A stretch of 64,000 bases of DNA from Undaria pinnatifida (GCA_012845835.1 JABAKD010000028.1:13206717-13270716), one strand, 5' to 3'. Numbered from the stretch's first letter, positions 23,330 to 34,864 are shown. Notes: generated from the sequence alone by a model not told the origin. Numbers and translations are program-made.

Positions 23330-24060
23330 TACCCGGAGGTTGAGCTACACTGTGCGGGGCGGTATCGAGGCAGGGGGTCAAATGAAATGTCAGCGTACCG
23401 GGGATGGGGCATTCGAATAAAGATTCAACAGTGCGAGTTGCCCCTTTTATATTGTTCAAAATACTTTAAAGCATTTCTGAACCGAAGGTTGGACCCTACT
23501 CTGTGGTGCTGGCGTTGTATACGAACCTCAGCTAAGGATGTACACCGTGCGGAGTGGTGTCGAACCGGGAGAAGTCGGTTTTCGTCTCCGGTTTGTTGGA
23601 GTTGATGGGGTATGGAAGGATTTCTGGAATAAGTATGGAGCCCCATCCCCATCGGGTGCGTTGGAAAGCCCCCCCTCCATTCGCTGGCCTATATTCGCCC
23701 GGAGTGGCTCTTGATCTACGAGCTGCACAGCCAATCAACGATGAGTCAATGTGAACAAATGATTGTCACACCATGCTGGGCTGTGTCGACCCGCGGGAGA
23801 AATCGGATATCGTCCCCGGCTTGTCAGTATTTCTGAAACGGGCATGAGATTCTAACATCCCGTGGTTGCGCTGCCCTTATGTCTGAGCCCAAGCCAATCA
23901 GCGGTAAGCCAATACGGTTGGGTTTCCACGATGTGCGGGGCGGTGTCGACCCGGGGGATCATCGTCATTGTTCCCGCTCATTTGGAGCTGTATAGGTTCG
24001 GGGGATATTTGAACTGGGATTAGACTCAATCTCTTTGGTGTGCGACAGCAATACCAAGGG
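23330..24060. repeat. diverged tandem repeats around gtgcggggcggtgtcga
   Basis: Blocks resembling tgcggggcggtgtcgacccgggrg start near 23350, 23548, 23785 and 23935. Each is followed by a tcggttttcgtctccgg-like stretch. Spacing varies from 150 to 240 bp. The repeat is old and non-coding. Confidence 0.45.
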
Positions 24061-24129
24061 TACGCGCGGTAAGGAAGGCGCCGGTCGGTACGGGACGGTA
24101 ACCCTTTAGCCCCCGCAGGCGGCATTTGT

Positions 24130-24470
24130 TTTAGGTCTTCCCGAGCGACGACACGGGAAAATGTTCCCGTTCGCTTACCGCGGGGCGGGAATGGGACGGG
24201 AAGGCGGGAAACGATTTGGTTGACGGGACGGGACGGGAGTCCACGATTTTTTGGCTGGCAGGGATCATGGAACGGGTCGAGAAGAGCTCGGGATATCGGT
24301 CGGGGACACAGTGTGGAAATTGGTCGGGAACGTGTTCGAGAATCGGTCGGGAACATAGTCGGGAGAGCGATCGTGCACACAATCAGGAAATAGGTCGGAA
24401 CCATAGTCGGGATATGGCCGGGAGATGCAGTGCGGAATGATTGGGAACACGATCGGGAACACAGGCTGGA
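24130..24470. repeat. GGGACGG / GGTCGGGAAC minisatellite
   Basis: Short units related to gggacggga (24185-24240) pass into irregular units of ~18-22 bp containing atcggtcgggaacatagtc (24290-24460). A related gggacggga-rich stretch recurs at 25200-25450. Confidence 0.6.
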
Positions 24471-24724
24471 GGCAACGGTTATATAAGAAGAGGAAAAAGG
24501 TACCGAGTGGTATTTGTCATTTGCCCAAACGTACTATATCGCCGCTTTTATTTTATGTGAAAAAAAATACATTCTTCATTTTTTTTATTTTAGTATCTTC
24601 GAAAAAAGTTTCAAGCACTTATTGGTCGACTCATAGTTGTAAAGTTTATAAAAAAATACTGAAAGGCGGGGGTGGCGGGGTATTAACAAAATTCAAAAAT
24701 CAAACGGCCAAACAATCTCTGTGA

Positions 24725-24935
24725 GATTGTCTTCACATTACACCATTTTCTTTCTACCCAACGACATCATCAGCACACCCAGTGTCCGTGCTGATTCCTC
24801 ATCCTAGAGGGCTACAAATTATTATTATGTTTAATATGTGGTCACAGACTTTGAAACAGAGTAAACAAAAACCAAAACAAGCAGTCGCAACTCATCAAGG
24901 TAAAGCAAGTGAAATGCCAGCAGCGCACGGGGTAC
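24725..24935 (-). repeat. dispersed repeat H, inverted relative to 39440-39620
   Basis: Segments cccaacgacatcatcag, cgtgctgattcctcatc, gtggtcacagact.t.aaacagagtaaac and aagcaagtgaaatgc match the reverse complement of 39440-39620 in the same order. It is non-coding. Confidence 0.6.
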
Positions 24936-25019
24936 GAGAACACAACAAAACAAGCCAGATCAAAAAAAGAAGAGGAAAAAAAAATAGATTAAAAAAGTTG
25001 ACAATAGAAAAAAAAACTA

Positions 25020-26413
25020 CATAATACCTACCAGGTACGATAGACTACTGATGATGCATCTGGTTGATGTATTCAAAGTTGAATAATCCAAATGGGAACA
25101 ATCGAGTTGCATCCATAGTCTACATACACAGTCAAGCATATGATGGGAAAAATATTGTCTACAACCCATTGTAAATGGGATGGGAACATCTGCCACTTTA
25201 AGTCAGTTGCGGGATGGGAGAAATGGTGAGCGAAAGTCGGGACGGGATGGGAACAACTGAGCGGGCAGTGGGACGGGAAAAGTCAGGAATACATATTATT
25301 ATTACGGCGGGACGGCAAACAGTCGGGACGGGAACAAGATGCTGTAAGTCGGGACGGTAGACGGCGAGAACAGAGACCGAGGTCGGGAAGGGGTCTGGAA
25401 GTCGCGGTCGGGAACGAAATACACTCGTGATTCCAGTTCTCGTCCCGACCCGTTACCTTCTATACTCGTGAAGATAGTAACCCCAGCCAATCAATCAGAG
25501 ATCGGCCGGTAGGGTGTTGGGATTTCCACACTATAAGGGGAAGTACCAACCCGGATGATATCCGAGTGTTCGTCCTACCGCTGTGGGAGTTGTAGAGATG
25601 TGGATGGATTCCGATCCCGGGATGTGACCCTATATCGTGCCCGCGGGCCCGCGTGTGACGCTTACTTCGCGAATTAATCCCGGCCAATGAGCGATCAGAA
25701 AAGAACGGCGTGCTCTTATTTTTTATTTGCGTCCAAAACACCTCCACCATGGTCCAGCCTGAAATTATCAACTAACTGTAAAAATCGTAAGCGCTGTCGT
25801 TGCGTACTGTATCTTCAAGAAGTGAGCGATCTACACAGCTAGCAACAAGGAGCTACATTGCAATAACGTTCGAGGAGTTGAATGACCAAGGCAGCGACAC
25901 CACCGTTTTTCGCGCGTGAAACACAGTCAGCACGTCTCTCCACGATCAGACTACACACAGACAGTCGAGGCTCGGATGGATCTAGGTGATGCTAATTCTA
26001 TGCTGTATTTTAGAAGCTGGCTCAGTACGAGCCCCTCAGTGGCTACGAAATGAACACGCAGCAGATATGGCCCGTCACCTTGCTGGCTCGGATGCTTGAT
26101 TGAGGAAAAACATCATAAGAACACACTCGACACGCTTCGTCGCCAGACTAAGGGATCGGTCGGCGTGTGCTCGGATATGTATTATCGAAATCGGATGAAG
26201 CTCGGAATTGGATGTTCACTTAATAAACTGTAGCAAGTAGTCAATTGTTAGTCTATATTGACTCTTGGCATCATTGCATGACATACTGTACCCGTAGACT
26301 ATGTTTGTGTGTGGATAACATTGATTCGAACAATTCGAAGCGCTGCCCTGCCCTACCCGAAGCATGGGCGCCATGACGGCACCCATGCGGAGCCCTTGTA
26401 ATAATTATTTTCA
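25020..26413. other. no gene recognised; G-rich repeats at 25200-25450
   Basis: Beyond the gggacggga-like minisatellite there is no coding region or element that I can name. The stretch runs up to the 5' LTR at 26414. Confidence 0.35.
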
Positions 26414-26690
26414 TGGTCTGGTGTTAAGATACGGCCTCGAAAGGCCTGTAATTATCCGAATTTGAGATCATTTGGATGGGTTTCGTATGATAAAGTTGGC
26501 GGTTTATATTCGGGAAAGTTAGGAAGTAGATCGGAGGCACGTGCCTCCGATCTCAGAAGCTATCCCGGGCTCTGGTGGAAACGAATAAAGCTGCATCTCT
26601 ACGAAGGAACGAAAGCGAGTACTCTCCAAGGACCTGCTCAATTGACAGACCTGCAGGGGGCAATCTGTGTCCCCCACCTTTAACTTCACA
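26414..26690 (+). repeat. 5' LTR of the NADAR gypsy element
   Basis: It starts tggtct and ends acttcaca (TG...CA). Compared with the 3' LTR it lacks about 74 bp just after tggtct. It contains a perfect 26-bp palindrome at 26528-26553 centred on CACGTG. Confidence 0.85.
26528..26553. promoter_or_regulatory. perfect 26-bp palindrome in the LTR, CACGTG core
   Basis: Each half is agatcggaggcac. The centre forms CACGTG, the E-box/G-box core bound by bHLH and bZIP factors in other eukaryotes. It is preserved unchanged in the 3' LTR (38886-38911) although the flanks differ. A regulatory role is inferred. Confidence 0.5.
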
Positions 26691-26882
26691 TGTGGCGTCG
26701 ACGAGCTTGGTCATGCTATTGTGGCAGCGTTCCTCCAATCTCTCCGATTTTTTTTTCGTAGCGATTTTGCTTTTGCTTTCCATCGAGCCCACAACCCCTG
26801 TTCCTTCTCTGGTGGCTTCTCAATGGAGAGAGCGCCCTTCCTCCTACAACGGCGACCACAACAGCAGTGAGATGGCAGGGGC

Positions 26883-27086
26883 CCCTCCTGTTGGTCGCCG
26901 GACACGTACCTCACGGACGACACCTTCCTAGTACGTGCGGACGACACTGCTCTGCGGAGCACACTCCTCGTCTCGAATTTTGGTCCCTCCTGTTGGTTGC
27001 TGGGCACGCACCACACAGACGACACCTTCCGAGTACGTGCGGACGACACTGCTCTTCGGAGCACACTCCTCGTCCCGGCCTTTGGC
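26883..27086. repeat. 102-bp tandem duplication in the element leader
   Basis: The block beginning ccctcctgttggt and including gtacgtgcggacgacactgc and cggagcacactcctcgtc occurs at 26883 and again at 26985, two copies with few changes. Confidence 0.8.
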
Positions 27087-28195
27087 CGCATCAGCTCACC
27101 GCCAGCTGGTCATAGACCACTCCGCAGTGGAACTGCCCGAGCCCCACCCATCAGACTTGTTTGCTCCGCGCTCTGCCAGCATGTCGCACAGCACATCTCC
27201 GCGAGTTGCCAGCACAAGCCCCAAGATCGGCCATAGACTTGTACTTTTTTTGAGCTTCGGGGCTCTGAGGCATATATGCACGACACGCCACGGACAAGCA
27301 TACTGGAATCAACCCTTCGAATGGCCTTCGACGGGGACTTCGCTTGCTGAGAGAGCCCATCGACCAGCATACACCTTTGCTGTCGGAGCCAGATCGCCCT
27401 TCGCGGGACCCCCTTGGACTACGGGCACCGTGGTCTAGGAGCTCATGTGGGGGCTCCTTCCTTGTGATCCTACCTGGGAAGGAACAGGCGGTGCTCGTGG
27501 AATATTTGGGCTTTTTCGTTTGGCAAATTTTCCAGTACACGCATTTTCGTATGGGTTTCAGTACCTACGTCGATCCGTCTTGCGCGTCGAACAAACTGCT
27601 GCTCCCTTTCTGCCAAAATTAGTACAGCTACTAATTTGACGCACCTCGAACCCCTCTCCGATCTTTCTTGATCAACAGCGTTGCACAACTGTGCGTCGCT
27701 TAGCTTCAACCACCATCATTTTTGCAGAGGTACCAACTACAGCGCAGCATAATGGGCTCGCTGTCAATGCATTTTACTGTACAGCAGCCAAGCCGCCTAC
27801 TTTGCTCCTGCTCATCCACCACATAGCTCGACCCTTCACTGCCCCAGCGTCCACAGTTACAGCACCGCAGCTCTGACTCCTCCACTGCTGTGCAAGTGCT
27901 CCTTGCAAGTTCAATTCGAGAGTTATTTTTTCGTCCTGGCTCCCCCGTGACTAGAACTTGAATCTAGTGAACGCTGAAACTCTGTGCTGGCTTTTTTGGG
28001 CGAGGCTGTTGGCGTGTGCGATGCCCTATATTCCACCATTCATGGGTACGCGGGGACTATAATACCACTTTCTGTGTGGGCACAGCTGCGACAGTGCGGC
28101 ACTCTGCACTGTTGTCAATGCAATTGTCCCTTGATCGGTGAGAGTGGGTACGGATTTTTTTTCAGCTGTCCGGGCGTTAGGCCGTCTTCCTGCCG

Positions 28196-28440
28196 GTACA
28201 TGTGCTGCCCCTCCACAATGCTGCTACTAGGATAAATGCTGCAAAACTTTTGACAGGGTCCCACAACGCTGCTAGGATAAATGCTGCAAAATTTTTCACG
28301 GGGATCCACAATGCTGCTAGGATAAATGCTGCAATTTGTTTTTCGGGGCTCCACAATGCTGCTAGGATAAAAGCTGCAACTTGTTTTACAAGGTTCCAAG
28401 ATGCTGCTAGGATAAATGCTACAATTTTCTTTTTGCAGCT
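28196..28440. repeat. 45-bp tandem repeat, five copies
   Basis: Units start at ~28212, 28261, 28306, 28351 and 28396. Each contains ccacaatgctgctaggataa and atgctgcaa. The 45-bp period equals 15 codons, so frames on both strands stay open. Plus-strand peptides repeat HNAARINAA, and minus-strand peptides repeat CSIYPSSIV. It is probably non-coding leader. Confidence 0.85.
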
Positions 28441-28699
28441 GTCACGACGGGTACTGTCAGTTGCAATGCGGTTTACAGTTGGCGGAGATGCTGAGCACTA
28501 TACTACTGTGGGCGCAAACGCTGCCTTTCTGCTGCTGTTGGTACATGTGCACCCTTCACGATAATGCTAGGGTCTACGCTGGAATTTTTTTTCTTCTTCT
28601 CTGCACATGTTCGGACAGCTACTGCCCGTTACAGAGCGCTTACTACACAGCTGTAATCAGCTCTACTGTAGGCGCGACCGTCCCCCTTTAGTTCGGTCG

Positions 28700-29400
28700 G
28701 GGGAAACTACCTTGTTCGGGGGGTTATACTGTCCGTTTTTTATACGGTTGGTGCGCGAACGTATACTGTCCTACCCCCCCCTACACTACTGTGGGGGCAG
28801 ATGCTGCCCGTTTCTATACGGTTGGCTGCGCGATCCTTCACTGTGCTACCCCCCCCCTACACTACTGTTGGGGTGGATGCTGCCCGTTTTTTATACGGTT
28901 GGTGTGCGATCCTCTACTGTCCTACCCCCTCTTACACTACTGTTGGGGCAGATGCTGCCCGTTTTTTTCATACGGTTGGCGGGGCGAACCTTTATTGTGC
29001 TACCCCCTACACTGCACCTAGGGTAAATGCTACCTGTTTTGGTGCGATGAGCCTCGACGTGTCAGACGACCCTTTACTATGCTGCCCCCCTACACTAGGT
29101 TAAATGCTGCCTGTTTTGATACGATGAGCGTCGGCGTATTGGGCGAGCCTTCATTGTGCTACCCCCTACACTGCACCCAGGTTAAATGCTGCCTGTTTTG
29201 ATGCGATGGGCGTGGGCTTCTTGTGCAGCCCTTTACTGTGTGATGCCCCAATACACTGCACCTAGGTTAAATGCTGCCCGTTTTGGTGCGATGGGCATGG
29301 GCGGTTTGGGCGACGCTGATGCCTGTTTAACTGCGATGGCTGCAGACGTACCTTTACTGTGTTGCACCCCCTGCACTGCGGTTAGGGTCAGTGCTGCCCA
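28700..29400. repeat. ~75-85-bp degenerate tandem repeat, at least seven copies
   Basis: The block atgctgcccgtttt preceded by ctaccccc.tacact recurs near 28800, 28876, 28951, 29025, 29103, 29184 and 29270. Later units drift in sequence and length. It lies just upstream of gag. Confidence 0.8.
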
Positions 29401-29719
29401 GTTTTGGCTGCTTTTACTGCGGTTCGTGCGGGCGGTACCCGTATACCCTACGGTCAGACTGGGCCCTGCTCTTATGTTGCGGTTTTGGTGGATGGTACCC
29501 TTCTTACTGCTGTACTCCTCTTATACGGCTAGTTGGCGTGGCTGCTACCATCACTGATGCTGGACGGAGTCGAGGCCCATGTCTTGCTGTTTGCTGAAAC
29601 ACAGATATATCGCTACTTACAGCAGAGACACCACAACAATATATCTGCCTCCATAGCTTCTTTACGCGTCGTTCCCATCCCGCCACCTCCTTCCGCCCTC
29701 CATACAGACAACAAGCAAC

Positions 29720-31730
29720 ATGTCTACCAGTGACGAAGCGGGCTACTCGGGGCAGGCTGAGGTCTTCCACGCACCCCAACCTGGATGCCCACGAGACAAG
29801 GAGAGCTCGCTCGAGATCCCGCGACTCGAGAAGGGGGGAACCACCGGAGGCGGGTTCCGGTGACGAGACAGAAGACGGAGTACCATACCTCCACCCGGAC
29901 CCACCAACCAAGAGGGTCGACTCGCCGGTTGGCGCAGAGAAGAAGACGGATCAACCCCCACCGGACTCGGGGGCGTCTCGACGCCAGCTCTCGCCAGCCC
30001 CGGGGGAGCGCCACGAGCTGCCCCCCCCTACGCTCGACAGGGCACCACCGCCGCTCTCCGCGCTCGACAGAGCGCAACCGCCAGAGCTTCCGGGACCGGG
30101 GCGCCCATGATGCCTTCTTGGACTTGGCACACGCGGCGGCGCGGGCCCAGCGGGCGCTCGACGACGTCAACCAGGCGATAGCACGCCGACGTCGGTTTGA
30201 CGAAGATATCGAGCAAGCGAAGACCGCTGCGCGGGAGGCGCCCCTGGTAGCGAAGAGGGCGCAACAAGCCGTCGCCCAACCAGTTGCGTCGGCTGCGGCG
30301 GGAGCTACCGCGCCCCCCTCGCTTTCGTCGCGCCCGCAGGGCGTCGCATCCCAGCGATCACGACCCCGGAACGACGCCTTCACCAAGGGCATCGTCGCGT
30401 GCATAGCCTCTGCGCCGAGGGTAGACTTCTCCTCAGCGTTGGTGACCGCGGTGGTGGAAACGGCCTGCGCCCGCCTCTCGTCACAGAGGCCAGCGTCGGG
30501 GGAAGCGGACGTTCTTTCAGTGGAAGCGGCCTGGACTCGCGTGGATTGTACGCCCTACGCTAGACAGACGAGAGCCGCCCCGACCCTTGCCCTCGTCAAG
30601 GCCCTGCTGATAGCCCACGTCGAGGACCCCGACCCTGTCGTTTTGCCGAACCCCGGAGGAAGAGTTGGCACAACGAAATCGTGGAGGTGGCGGCAAAAAT
30701 GGTGGGGGTGGCGGCCACCACCACCGCCGCGGGGGAGACAGCGCATCGGGTGCTGGTGTGGCTGAGGGCGCCGCCGATGGGGCAACTTTGGTCCAACAAC
30801 CGGGTTGGCCGCAGCTCTGGCGGAGGCAACGGAGGGCGGAGGAATGGCGCGAGAGGACGTTCAGCGTGGGACGGCTCGTCAACCTCCTCCCACTCGTCTT
30901 CGTTCTCGAGCACGGACGACCACAGCGAGGTGGCCGTGGTAGCAGGCAAAAAGGTGTCAAGAGCCGTGGCAGGAGGAGCATCTGGGCCTGAGGCTTTCAC
31001 CCTCCTGTTGCGTCTGCTGATCACGCACTTCGACGGGGTTGACACGGAGGAGGGCTACACTGAGTTTCATATTTTTGAAATGTGTAACGGCATGCCTTTT
31101 TCTGATTTCAGTTGGGAGTTTCGCGTACTTGTGCCGACCGCTACGGGGAGTGAGCGTGTTTTGTCTCCGACGACGGATGTGGTATTGGAGGTGGTTCAGG
31201 TGGCGGCGAATGAGCAATTTCCGGCTCTCCTGCCTGCTTTGTACCTTGGTTCGAAGGCAACGTACCCGCGGCCATACGCCGCGTTGGATGCTATGTGGCG
31301 GGATTTTAGTCACTAAGAAGACACCTGCCGTCAGTGCTCCCTGTTTCTTCGACGGAAGCGCGGTCATGCGCCCTGTCGGGGCCCCGGCCCGCCGATCATA
31401 GGCGCGGCCAGGGCCAAGTGCCGTCCCAGTCGCTTTCGTGGTAGCCGGGATAGAGCCATCATTCAACTATCATGCCCATCGATGATTTATCTGCCCCTTG
31501 GCTTGACCACACATCGATCTGCTGGCCACTTGAAGAGCATCATTATGCAGAAGGTTTCGCCGTTAAGGCCTCGTTTTAGACAGACGATCCTCCCTTTTGG
31601 AGCGGCCTCCTTTCACCTCGCGCTGATGCCCTCCGAGAAAACCGGGGGCTTTGCCTCAACTGCCACGAAGACAACCATTCCTTCAAGCATGGTAGGCATC
31701 CTTTCATTACTGCGAGTGGCTGCTTGAACC
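29720..31730 (+). pseudogene. gag: gag of the NADAR gypsy element, frameshifted
   Basis: The reading starts at an ATG at 29720 (in acaagcaacatg) but soon hits a stop at 29861. The Pro/Asp-rich N-terminus continues in the next frame (29730-30110). An Ala-rich helical segment (FLDLAHAAARAQRALDDV) is in a third frame (30110-30765). A capsid-like part containing FHIFEMCNGMPFSDFSWEF ends at 31316. A zinc knuckle CLNCHEDNH follows at ~31652, with the last Cys replaced (CX2CX4HX4G). At least three frameshifts separate these pieces. Gag would form the particle and bind RNA, but this copy cannot be translated whole. Confidence 0.7.
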
Positions 31731-33099
31731 CTGAACTTGGCCAACTTGGCGACGATGACGCACACCGACGTTTACACACACGCATGGTCTGCTACCGCCG
31801 AGACGACAAATCTTCTCGCCCGAACAACCACAAGAAAAATCGCAGGTAAACTGCCACAAGGATAACACATACGCACGTCGGATCACGATGGTGGTATCCC
31901 GTGCTCGCCCGCCTCTTCTGCCTCCGCTCCTGCCCCTTGAATGCGATTTGGATCCGCCCATAACCCAGGCGGAAATACTCACGCGCGCCAGCTTGGCACA
32001 CTCCGTAACGGCAATCGACAGCTCGATGGCGGTACGGCACCGTCGACAACACTGTCGGGGGGCACCTATTTCGTTTTCAGAAGATGCTTGTTTTCTGTTG
32101 CTAGCCTGTCCAATAACGCAGCACAGATTGCTTCTGTCAAGAGCCCACGGGGTCTACGCCGTCTGCAGACGATTCTCACGGCGTATTACCGGCGGCGGGA
32201 ACTAGCGCGTCGAGCGTGGTTTCCCCAGCCAGGTAATTTGTTTTTCTTTCGTTTTTTTTCGACGGTGAGAACGCGCGTTTCCAGCGACGTTCCCCTCGGT
32301 CATGGTCTGAGTTCAGCGACAGGAACCGCGCTTCCAGCGCTGTCTCCCTCAGCCGAGGCATAAACTCAGCAATGGGGATACCCGCTCCAAACGCCGCCCC
32401 CATCAACCATGGCACGGCAGCCTGCGCTTTGCGCGCTCCCCCCCCAGGCACGCGTCGCGCAACAATATAGCTGCGGCGACGGCGCGTCACCTTTTTACGC
32501 GTATGTGTTCATCCCACCCTCTCCCTGACCAGGCGATGGTGGTCGGTTTGAAGTATGGGACGGTCGACCCTCGAAACAATTTTTCTGACCACGAGGTGGC
32601 GGTCGATTTGAGGTGTGGGAAGGCCAACACTAAAACACCGAGATCTTTTGCGAGGCTCGATCCGGTGTTTGTTCGCGATAACAGCGGGCGCTCTGTCCAT
32701 TTTTTCCATCAAGGAGGAGTCGACAAGATTAGCTACCTCGTCTCCCTTCTCCAAGAGGCATAACGGAAGAGAGCTTCCTCGGGTAACAATATTATTGCCT
32801 TGCCCGAGCCCCGCTTCAGAAGACGCTCACAGGGTCTACGGACCCTGCTTCGTTTTTTATCATGCTAACCCAAGTGTTTCAGGCTACGTCTGCCCCAGTG
32901 GCACGGGAAGAAGATCCGACACTGCGCGACAGGCCAGTGGTGACTCCACGGCCTCCAGCCAGATCAGCTGGACGCTATTCCCGTAAATTTACGGAGGAAT
33001 CGCGCCCCTCGTCAAGCAGAAAGAGCTCAGAGCCCCTGCCCCTTCGGACGCATTTAGAGCAGTTTTCTTGCGATTATACGCCAAAACTCGAACAGGCCA

Positions 33100-33650
33100 C
33101 GACGAGAGAAACCGTGGTTTCGGACTCACGTCATGCTCCCGAGGCCTGGTGTTCCTTAGGGGGACACTACAGGCCCAAAGAGCCGAGGACTGGTGTTCCC
33201 AGAGGGGGACATTGCAGACCCAAATGCCCAGCGAGGCTACCGACGGGTTGGCACCGTCGGTGTTGGACTCTTTTTCGGGTGCAGCGAGGGCGGCTTCTTA
33301 CGAGTTTCCGCCAGCAAGTGAGGAGAACCCGAGGCGAGAAACCCCAGGTTCGGACTCGCATCTTGCTCCCGAGGCCTGGTGCTCCCGCAAGGGGACACTA
33401 CAGACCCAAAGAGCCGAGGACTGGTGTTCCCAGAAGGGGACATTGCAGACCCACAAATGTCCAACGAGGCTACCGACGGGTTGGCACCGTCGGTTTTTGC
33501 CATTTTTCGGGCGCAGTTAGAGCGTATTCTCGCGCTTTTCCGCCAACGAGCGAAGAAAGACCCGAGGCGAGATACCACGGGTTCGGATTCGCGTCGTGCT
33601 CCCGAGGCCTAGTGTTCCTGAACGGGGACATTGCAGGCCCAAATAACACC
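33100..33650 (+). repeat. ~230-bp tandem repeat between gag and NADAR
   Basis: The block cccgaggcctggtg recurs at 33138, 33368 and 33601, giving about 2.4 units. Inside each unit a ~45-bp subrepeat (ctggtgttcccagaggggga, cattgcagacccaaa) is doubled. In one frame the units encode EATDGLAPSV repeats, a possible linker between Gag and the NADAR domain. Confidence 0.8.
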
Positions 33651-33684
33651 GCAGCTTTTGACCCTTCTCTCGCGTACTCCACAG

Positions 33685-34165
33685 CCAAAGTGGTGTTATT
33701 CTGGCAGCCCCCATCCTATTTTCCACCGTGGTCTCCTTCGTCGTTTGCCGCGGACAACGTGTCATATTCTTGCGCGGAGCAGTACATGATAGCCGAAATA
33801 CCAAGCTTTTGCAAGACCATCGAGCAGTGGGGCTCATCATGTCGTCGCTTCGTCCAAGCACACGCAAACGAATCGGTCGAGGCGTGCGCAACTTTGACTC
33901 CGCTGTTGGGGACAGGGAGAAGCAAACCGCCGTGTTATCTGGCACCTACGCCAAATTCACGCAAAATCCAGCCATAAAATAAAATCAACTTTTGAGCTCT
34001 GACAACAAGCTTGTGGCTGAATTCAGTCCTCTGCACCCAGTGTGGGGCATTGGTCTCCGGGCGGGTGGTCCCAGGGCCAACAGCCCATGCCAGGGGAGAG
34101 GAAAAACTTGCTCGGTGAGGCACTTTCTGCCGTTCGCGAAGCTATTCGCGACAATGAGACAGGGT
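33685..34165 (+). pseudogene. NADAR domain (DUF1768/YbiA-like) within a retrotransposon, broken
   Basis: The order of motifs fits the NADAR fold over its whole ~155 residues. VLFWQPPSYFPPWSPSSF and YSCAEQYMIAE are in one frame (33688-33800). IMSSLRPSTRKRIGRGVRNF and YAKFTQNP follow after a frameshift, then a TAA at ~33978. NKLVAEFSP and VWGIGLRA are in the same frame, and KNLLGEALSAVREAIRDNE comes after a second frameshift near 34105. NADAR proteins act on ADP-ribose-type N-glycosides: YbiA in the riboflavin pathway, and others removing ADP-ribose from guanine in DNA. The acidic residue usually four before WG is His here. With one stop and two frameshifts this copy is inactive. It sits just upstream of RNase H, where RT would be expected. 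Confidence 0.85.
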
Positions 34166-34429
34166 CGGCGCACCCGGCCTCCCCTAGTCGGTTCCGCACC
34201 TGCACTGTGAATGCAAGAACCAAGGAATTCCGTCCGCGCCGCAACCGGGCCGTTAACAGCGGCCAGCGCTCGCAAAACTTCCCCTTCGGCGTTTCCGACC
34301 TACTTCTCGGGCGCGTTGGCCCAATAGTAGAAGTGGAGTTTTGGAGATAGCTTCTGGCGTCGGCCCTAACCTTGAGCTGTCAGAACGCGGCCCCTGTTTC
34401 GTCAAGGGTACTGTGACGCTGGATGACCT

Positions 34430-34760
34430 TTTGTTCACTATGAAAATCGCTTATATCAGTCGAGCAACGCTCGACTCGGAGAGGCACTGGACTCCTCTAG
34501 ATTTGGGGACCGGCAGCATTGTTTGGGCTCTCAAACGACTTCGAGGGTACTGTGGGGAACAAAGGTCCGCATATCCTCCGGCCACAAGACACAGGCGAGC
34601 ATTGGCAAAGTGGGGACCCTCAATGCACGAGTCCAGCGGTAGCTTGAGTTCGTCATCGCGTCCGACCGCACACTCGAGTTCCGCAAAGGCAGCACCAACA
34701 GCATCGCCGATTTTTCTGGCCCGTTTTCCAGAGCCTGCTACGCAGTACAACCGCAGTGGC
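34430..34760 (+). pseudogene. pol: RNase H domain of gypsy pol, degenerate
   Basis: One frame reads AYISRATLDSERHWTPL and SIVWALKRLRGY, the RNase H entry of Ty3/gypsy pol. After a frameshift near 34560 the next frame reads SIGKVGTLNARVQR, a stop, then LEFVIASDRTLEFRKGS and NSIADF. The usual Glu in the LE.GSIVWA motif is Gly here. No RT palm (YXDD) was found in the ~270 bp separating this domain from NADAR. Confidence 0.75.
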
Positions 34761-34864
34761 TTGACAAACTTCAACCTCGTGGGGGTGACAAGCCCCAACC
34801 CCTTTGGAGATAGCGGTATCTACCTCCTACGGACCCGCGAGCTACGCGCTCCTTCCTCGCCAAT

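Noticed and set aside
26711-27540. Overlapping ORFs on both strands in the leader of the large gypsy element
   Set aside because: They follow the 102-bp duplication and change frame between copies; no known domain.
29504-30404. 135-226-codon minus-strand ORFs opposite gag
   Set aside because: They are GC-rich antisense shadows of the gag reading and show no recognisable domain.
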